A DNA stretch of 8,091 nt from an uncultured Actinomycetes bacterium (GTDB taxonomy: Bacteria; Actinomycetota; Actinomycetes; Nanopelagicales; Nanopelagicaceae). A program made the translations under genes and the position numbers. The stretch spans positions 1-8,091 of the forward strand of contig CAIUHY010000037.1 of assembly GCA_903899145.1 (NCBI GenBank), written 5' to 3'. Positions within the stretch are counted from its first letter, which is position 1. Each line of letters begins with the position of its first letter. This document shows, piece after piece, positions 4,512-8,091 of the stretch. The notes beneath the pieces were generated by a model that was not told the origin of the DNA, did not search any database, and saw only the letters and a list, made by a program, of their open reading frames with translations.

Positions 4512-4906
4512 GTACTTTCACAGTTGGCCAAGAATTAGCCCCGTATATATTTATTATCAATCGCAAAAAGCTGGTCATATATGCAGAGGCAAGTGGTGAT
4601 CGCAATCCAATTCATTTGAACGAAGAAATCGCAAAGTCAGTAGGCCTTGAAAACGTGATCGCTCATGGGATGTATACGATGGGATTGGCTGGCCAATATG
4701 TCAGCACAATCGCAGGAAGTGCCAATGTCAAAGAGTTTTCAGCCAGGTTCATAAAACCAGTTGTAGTCCCAGCTGATACTGATGTGGAATTGGTTATGAG
4801 CGCAACCGTGACCGAAGTAAATACAAGTTCTATCCGTCTTGAAATTAACGCGATATGCAATGAGGTAAAAGTATTAGGAATGGCGAAGGCGCTCATCGCC
4901 CTATAG
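4508..4906 (+). CDS. hadB: (3R)-hydroxyacyl-ACP dehydratase catalytic subunit HadB (MaoC-like)
   Basis: This 132-residue single hot-dog protein is of the MaoC / R-specific hydratase type, close in length to mycobacterial HadB (about 142). The hydratase-2 motif is intact: YAEASGDRNPIH at 25-36, with catalytic Asp31 and His36 five residues apart as in HadB. It is followed by the substrate-binding segment IAHGMYTMGLAGQYV at 51-65. KEFSARFIKPVVVPADTDVEL supplies the next strands and the usual 'RF..PV' block. It dehydrates 3-hydroxyacyl-ACP in the cytosol together with HadA, whose gene overlaps it by ATGA. No separate hadC is present; in its place the next gene, 13 bases on, encodes a glycosyltransferase-like protein. 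The stop is TAG within ATAGCCTT, a sequence repeated at the next gene junction. Confidence 0.95.
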   Translation: MSTFTVGQELAPYIFIINRKKLVIYAEASGDRNPIHLNEEIAKSVGLENVIAHGMYTMGLAGQYVSTIAGSANVKEFSARFIKPVVVPADTDVELVMSATVTEVNTSSIRLEINAICNEVKVLGMAKALIAL

Positions 4907-4919
4907 CCTTGATTGCATT

Positions 4920-5669
4920 ATGGCCAAGATAAGAAACTACCCACGCATTGGTGATCTTCGTAATTTCACCAAAGATATATACCCAATCTCAGTAGCGATG
5001 GTTGTGGATGGTTTTTGCGATGACGCTCTCATAAGCATTAATAGTATTAAGCAGTATGCCCCACATGATTGCGCAATCCTTGTCATTGTGAGTGGAACAC
5101 CAGATATCACACCCCTTGAAGAAGCACTTGATGAGCGAACATTTATTACGCAGATCTCTGGCGGTGTTGGGTGGGGCGAGGCAGCAAATGCACTTTTGAA
5201 ACTAGCACCGAGTGATTACGTAGTGATCATGGATCCTTCAACTCAGTTCACCGGTGATGCCATTACACCAGCGCTAAATGCCCTTACAAGTGGTGAATGG
5301 GCAGCAGTTGGGTGGCATGGAGGTTTAGTAAATGTTGAAGATGAATGGCGAAGTGTTGATGATCGTGGCCCAGGAGAAGTAGATGTTCTCTTTAGTTATT
5401 TCATGGCATTAAATCGCGATGCCGCAGTGACGTGTGGCGCATTTAATATTCGCGCTATTTATTATCGAAACGCAGATATGGAATTTTCTCTCCGCCTTCG
5501 TCAATCTCAAGGGCATTTATTGCAAATGGAACTTCCACTCGTTCAAGGCCGCCATCATGGGTATTACGACACTGAAGAGAGTTTTCGTGAGACCCAATCT
5601 AAGAAGAATTACGATCGAATCCTAGATCGATTCCGCGGGAAAAATCAGATTTTGGTTGAGCGAAGATAG
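4920..5669 (+). CDS. Family 2-like glycosyltransferase (GT-A fold)
   Basis: This 249-residue cytosolic protein has a GT-A layout. Residues 21-62 give the first strand and helix (PISVAMVVDGF...DDALISINSI); GWGEAANALLKLAPSDYVVIMDPST (84-108) is the typical 'N.gl..a..dyvl.lDps' block with Asp105 in the DxD position; GPGEVDVLFSYFMALNRDA (150-168) is the acceptor loop; YRNADMEFSLRLR (182-194) holds the likely catalytic acidic residues (D186, E188); and RHHGYYDTEESF...SKKNYDRILDRFR closes it. I recall similar actinobacterial proteins annotated as glycosyltransferases; donor and acceptor are unknown. There is no transmembrane segment. It sits 13 bases after hadB and 9 before murB, so a wall or envelope role is a fair guess. 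No Shine-Dalgarno sequence precedes the ATG, so it is probably read through coupling. It is not part of the mycobacterial version of this block. Confidence 0.78.
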   Translation: MAKIRNYPRIGDLRNFTKDIYPISVAMVVDGFCDDALISINSIKQYAPHDCAILVIVSGTPDITPLEEALDERTFITQISGGVGWGEAANALLKLAPSDYVVIMDPSTQFTGDAITPALNALTSGEWAAVGWHGGLVNVEDEWRSVDDRGPGEVDVLFSYFMALNRDAAVTCGAFNIRAIYYRNADMEFSLRLRQSQGHLLQMELPLVQGRHHGYYDTEESFRETQSKKNYDRILDRFRGKNQILVERR

Positions 5670-5678
5670 CCTTATCCC

Positions 5679-6701
5679 ATGGCCAATTCTGAGAATCTCT
5701 CTGACTTAACAACCCTGCATGTGGGTGGCCCAGCTAAACGCGTTATTCATGCTAGAACTGAAGAAGAGCTTGTCGCAATAGTAAAAGAATGTGATGAGTC
5801 CAACGAGGCTTTATTAATACTTGGCGGCGGTTCAAATGTATTAGTAGGAGACCTTGGATTTGATGGCACAGTGCTTATTGTTGAGACGCGGGGCAATTCA
5901 TATGAGATTGATGCCTGCAGTGGTGGAACGCTACAAGTTGCCTCAGGAGAGAATTGGGACAAGTTTGTTGAATTTACTATCTCAAAAGATCTTGCCAACC
6001 TTGAATGTTTAAGTGGTATTCCAGGAACGGTTGGCGGGGCACCTATTCAAAATATTGGTGCATATGGTCATGAAGTTGCAGAGGTAATTGCTCGTGTTCG
6101 CACATATGACCGAAGGAAAAAAGAGATTCACACCTTTATGGCAAGTGATTGTGATTTTTCCTATCGCTCCTCCATATTTAAAAAGGAACCTGAACGTTAT
6201 GTCATTTTAGATGTCACTTTTCAACTACGTCGCGGTGAGACCTCACTTCCAATTCAGTATGAAGAGTTAGCCAGTGCACTAAGTGTTCAAGTAGGCGAGC
6301 GTGTAGCTATCACGGAAGTTCGTTCCACTGTACTTGGCCTTCGTGCTAAAAAGGGAATGCTTTATTCTGATCAAAACTGGAGCGCAGGCTCGTTTTTTAC
6401 TAATCCCATTATTTCCAAAGAAAGCTCCGCAAAGCTTCCTGAAGATGCACCGCGTTGGCCACAGTCAGATGGAACTGTAAAGACATCGGCAGCATGGCTT
6501 ATGGAACATGCAGGAGTAAGTAAAGGTGAATCACTTTTAGGGGCGAAGATTTCAGATAAACATGTTCTTGCTTTGATGAATGCAGGTAGCGCTACAGCAG
6601 ATGACATTCTCGAACTTGCAAGAGGTGCACAAGCAAAAGTTAAGGATAAATTTGGAATTACTTTAGAACCAGAAGTTCATTTTGTTGGTCTTAAGCTTTA
6701 A
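5679..6701 (+). CDS. murB: UDP-N-acetylenolpyruvoylglucosamine reductase
   Basis: MurB is a cytosolic FAD enzyme that uses NADPH to reduce UDP-GlcNAc-enolpyruvate to UDP-MurNAc, the second committed step of peptidoglycan synthesis. At 340 residues it is complete and has the type I (E. coli-like) form. Seen: TTLHVGGPA (11-19); the FAD loop LGGGSNVLVGDLGF (48-61); LSGIPGTVGGAPIQNIGAYG (111-130); SYRSSIF with Arg163; SAGSFFTNP with proton-donor Ser238; AAWLMEHAG; and the C-terminal EPEVHFVG with Glu332. All expected catalytic positions are present. No Shine-Dalgarno sequence is visible before the ATG, 9 bases after the glycosyltransferase stop, so it belongs to the rpmG-hadAB run. In mycobacteria murB lies nearby but not directly in this run. 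Its TAA is 1 base from the stop of the opposing aminotransferase, with no terminator hairpin between. Confidence 0.98.
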   Translation: MANSENLSDLTTLHVGGPAKRVIHARTEEELVAIVKECDESNEALLILGGGSNVLVGDLGFDGTVLIVETRGNSYEIDACSGGTLQVASGENWDKFVEFTISKDLANLECLSGIPGTVGGAPIQNIGAYGHEVAEVIARVRTYDRRKKEIHTFMASDCDFSYRSSIFKKEPERYVILDVTFQLRRGETSLPIQYEELASALSVQVGERVAITEVRSTVLGLRAKKGMLYSDQNWSAGSFFTNPIISKESSAKLPEDAPRWPQSDGTVKTSAAWLMEHAGVSKGESLLGAKISDKHVLALMNAGSATADDILELARGAQAKVKDKFGITLEPEVHFVGLKL

Positions 6702-6702
6702 A

Positions 6703-7914
6703 TTATTTAGCCTCAGATAGTAATTTTTGAACGCGAGTAATTCCTTCAACAAGATCATCATCGCCAAGTGCGTATGAGAAACGAAGGTAACCAGAAGGTC
6801 CGAACGCTTCACCCGGGACAGCGGCTACTTCTGCTTCATCCAAGATGAGAGCTGCAAGTTCTGCAGATGTTTGGGGACGCTTTCCACGGATCTCTTTACC
6901 TAATACGCCTTTTACTGATGGATAAACATAGAAAGCCCCAGTTGGAGTTGGGCAGATAACTCCAGGAATTTCATTCAGCATTTTCACGATGAGTTTGCGG
7001 CGGCGATCAAAAGCCTCACCCATCTTATGAACCGCGCTTAAATCTCCGCTGAGCGCAGCAATTGCCGCGCGCTGAGAAATGTTAGACACATTTGATGTTA
7101 AGTGTGATTGAAGATTTGTTGCAGCTTTAATGACATCTTTAGGAGCAATCATCCAACCCACGCGCCAACCTGTCATTGCATATGTTTTTGCAACACCATT
7201 GAGGATGATGCATTGATCAGCAAGCTCTGGAACAAGCACAGGCATACTTGGTGCCTGTGCTCCTTCATAGAGAAGGTGTTCATAAATTTCATCTGTCACT
7301 ACCCAGATGCCATGGGCAAGCGCCCACTCACCAATTGCCTTTACTTGTTCTTGTGAATACACAGAACCTGTTGGGTTAGAGGGTGAACAAAAGAGCAAAG
7401 CTTTTGTCTTTGGTGTGCGAGCAGCTTCAAGTTGCTCAACGCTTACTAAGTAGTTCTGTGTTTCATCAGCAAAGACTTCAATACTTATTCCGCCTGCAAG
7501 TTTCACGCACTCTGGATATGTAGTCCAGTACGGAGAAGGAAGAATTACTTCGTCTCCTGGGTTAATGATTGTTGCAAAAGATTCATATACCGCTTGCTTA
7601 CCACCATTGGTAACAAGTACTTGATCTGCTGTAATTACATAGTTTGAATCACGCTTTGTTTTTGCAACAATTGCATCACGGAGTTCTGGTAATCCTGGAG
7701 TTGGCGTGTAGCGATGGTTAGAAATTTTTGACGCAGCATCAATTGCAGCGGCAACTATGTAATCAGGCGTTGGGAAATCTGGTTCACCTGCGCCAAATCC
7801 AATGACAGGTTTCCCCGCAGCTTTAAGAGCTTTTGCTTTTGCATCGACAGCTAGGGTTGCTGATTCGGTGATCGCTGCGATGCGAGTAGAAATACGGGGC
7901 TTTTTTTCGCTCAT
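6703..7914 (-). CDS. aspC: Class I PLP aminotransferase, aspartate aminotransferase type
   Basis: This 403-residue fold-type I PLP enzyme, of normal length, is expected to exchange the amino group between aspartate and 2-oxoglutarate in the cytosol. Seen: VIGFGAGEPDFPTP (37-50) with the substrate-contact Gly; YTPTPGLPELRDAI (69-82); VTNGGKQA (101-108); SPYWTTY (127-133) with stacking Trp130; SNPTG with Asn180; VVTDEIYEHLLY with Asp208 and Tyr211; NGVAKTYAMTGWRVGW with the PLP Lys243; and LRFSYA with Arg378, which binds the alpha-carboxylate. These suit the 1-gamma/1-beta aspartate aminotransferases, some of which also accept prephenate; sequence alone does not settle that. It lies between murB (convergent, 1-base gap) and tRNA-Trp (divergent), the usual actinobacterial position before secE-nusG. 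The start lacks a Shine-Dalgarno sequence (CCCCCT precedes ATG) but has a -10-like CATACT 6 bases upstream, suggesting a leaderless mRNA. Confidence 0.94.
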   Translation of the reverse strand: MSEKKPRISTRIAAITESATLAVDAKAKALKAAGKPVIGFGAGEPDFPTPDYIVAAAIDAASKISNHRYTPTPGLPELRDAIVAKTKRDSNYVITADQVLVTNGGKQAVYESFATIINPGDEVILPSPYWTTYPECVKLAGGISIEVFADETQNYLVSVEQLEAARTPKTKALLFCSPSNPTGSVYSQEQVKAIGEWALAHGIWVVTDEIYEHLLYEGAQAPSMPVLVPELADQCIILNGVAKTYAMTGWRVGWMIAPKDVIKAATNLQSHLTSNVSNISQRAAIAALSGDLSAVHKMGEAFDRRRKLIVKMLNEIPGVICPTPTGAFYVYPSVKGVLGKEIRGKRPQTSAELAALILDEAEVAAVPGEAFGPSGYLRFSYALGDDDLVEGITRVQKLLSEAK

Positions 7915-7920
7915 AGGGGG

Positions 7921-7926
7921 AGTATG
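7921..7926 (-). promoter_or_regulatory. -10-like hexamer for a leaderless aminotransferase gene
   Basis: On the minus strand CATACT (7926-7921, 4 of 6 to TATAAT) ends 6 bases before the ATG at 7914. The six bases between are C-rich and cannot act as a Shine-Dalgarno sequence. The spacing matches that of TAGACT at the CoA-binding gene. No clear -35 is seen. Confidence 0.4.
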
Positions 7927-7965
7927 CCAAACATGGGGCGTTGGTGAGCGTGGGATTTAGCCGGT

Positions 7966-7995
7966 TTTACTGATACGCATGCTGGGCTCTAGACT
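7966..7995 (+). promoter_or_regulatory. Candidate tRNA-Trp promoter
   Basis: TTTACT (7966-7971, 4 of 6 to TTGACA) and TAGACT (7990-7995, 4 of 6 to TATAAT) are 18 bases apart, which would start transcription near 8002 and leave a 5' leader of about 50 nt to be removed by RNase P. The bases TCTAGACTC around the -10 are identical to those before the CoA-binding gene. Confidence 0.45.
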
Positions 7996-8050
7996 CCTCG
8001 GTCTGGCGCTTGCAATAGGTCATGATCACTCATGTCTTAACAACGCTCGA

Positions 8051-8091
8051 AGGGCAGTAGCTCAACTGGCCAGAGTTCCGGTCTCCAAAAC
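8051..8091 (+). tRNA. tRNA-Trp (anticodon CCA), 5' part, cut by window edge
   Basis: The 5' acceptor strand is AGGGCAG and the D stem GCTC/GAGT (one G-U pair) around AACTGGCCA. The anticodon stem CCGGT (8078-8082) is followed by loop CTCCAAA with anticodon CCA at 8085-8087, and the first two bases of the returning strand (AC) fit. The rest lies beyond the window. An actinobacterial tRNA-Trp here normally precedes secE and nusG. Confidence 0.93.

Noticed and set aside
7108..7356. Open frame of 82 codons on the plus strand
   Set aside because: It lies opposite the PLP-binding core of the aminotransferase, is Cys-rich in the way an antisense shadow often is, and has no start signal.

Overview
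The window looks like part of a compact, moderate-GC actinobacterial chromosome. It most resembles the freshwater acI lineage (Nanopelagicales: Planktophila / Nanopelagicus and relatives). Three things point there. First, the left edge holds the start of what reads as an actinorhodopsin-type gene. Second, the right half is the actinobacterial block tRNA-Thr, tRNA-Met, rpmG, hadA, hadB ... tRNA-Trp, which in this phylum normally leads into secE-nusG. Third, genes are packed with almost no spacing: two convergent pairs have stop codons 0 and 1 base apart, and two pairs overlap by ATGA. The lineage is inferred from gene content and was not tested by a search.

Left part (1-3588). A rhodopsin-like gene on the minus strand runs off the left edge; only its first 51 codons are visible. 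Its mRNA leader can fold to bury its own Shine-Dalgarno sequence, and a second pairing competes with that fold. A divergent gene for a small CoA-binding (YccU-type) protein follows. It meets, stop to stop, a three-gene minus-strand operon read from right to left: an exported protein with the N,N-dimethylformamidase beta-subunit fold, a polytopic membrane protein whose C-terminal half resembles a two-helix potassium-channel pore without the GYGD filter, and methionine sulfoxide reductase B.

Middle (3589-4906). tRNA-Thr(GGT) and tRNA-Met(CAT) flank an AT-rich spacer with three TTTAGAA repeats at an exact 11-bp period. A perfect 12-bp hairpin separates tRNA-Met from rpmG. After rpmG come hadA and hadB, the two halves of the (3R)-hydroxyacyl-ACP dehydratase of type II fatty acid synthesis.

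Right part (4920-8091). A GT-A-fold family 2-like glycosyltransferase sits between hadB and murB. murB makes UDP-MurNAc for peptidoglycan and converges on a class I PLP aminotransferase of the aspartate aminotransferase type. The window ends inside tRNA-Trp(CCA). The plus-strand block therefore joins translation (tRNAs, L33), membrane lipid synthesis (HadAB) and wall precursor synthesis (MurB, possibly the glycosyltransferase).

Several genes lack a Shine-Dalgarno sequence. Three of them have a TANNNT- or TATAAT-like hexamer 6-9 bases before the ATG, the usual arrangement for leaderless mRNAs in Actinobacteria. The heptamer TAGACTC recurs at two of these sites and before tRNA-Trp. There is no insertion sequence, CRISPR array, phage gene or complete riboswitch of a class I recognise. 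The least-described items are the exported DMFase-like / channel-like / msrB operon, the rhodopsin leader, and the phased repeats between the tRNAs.
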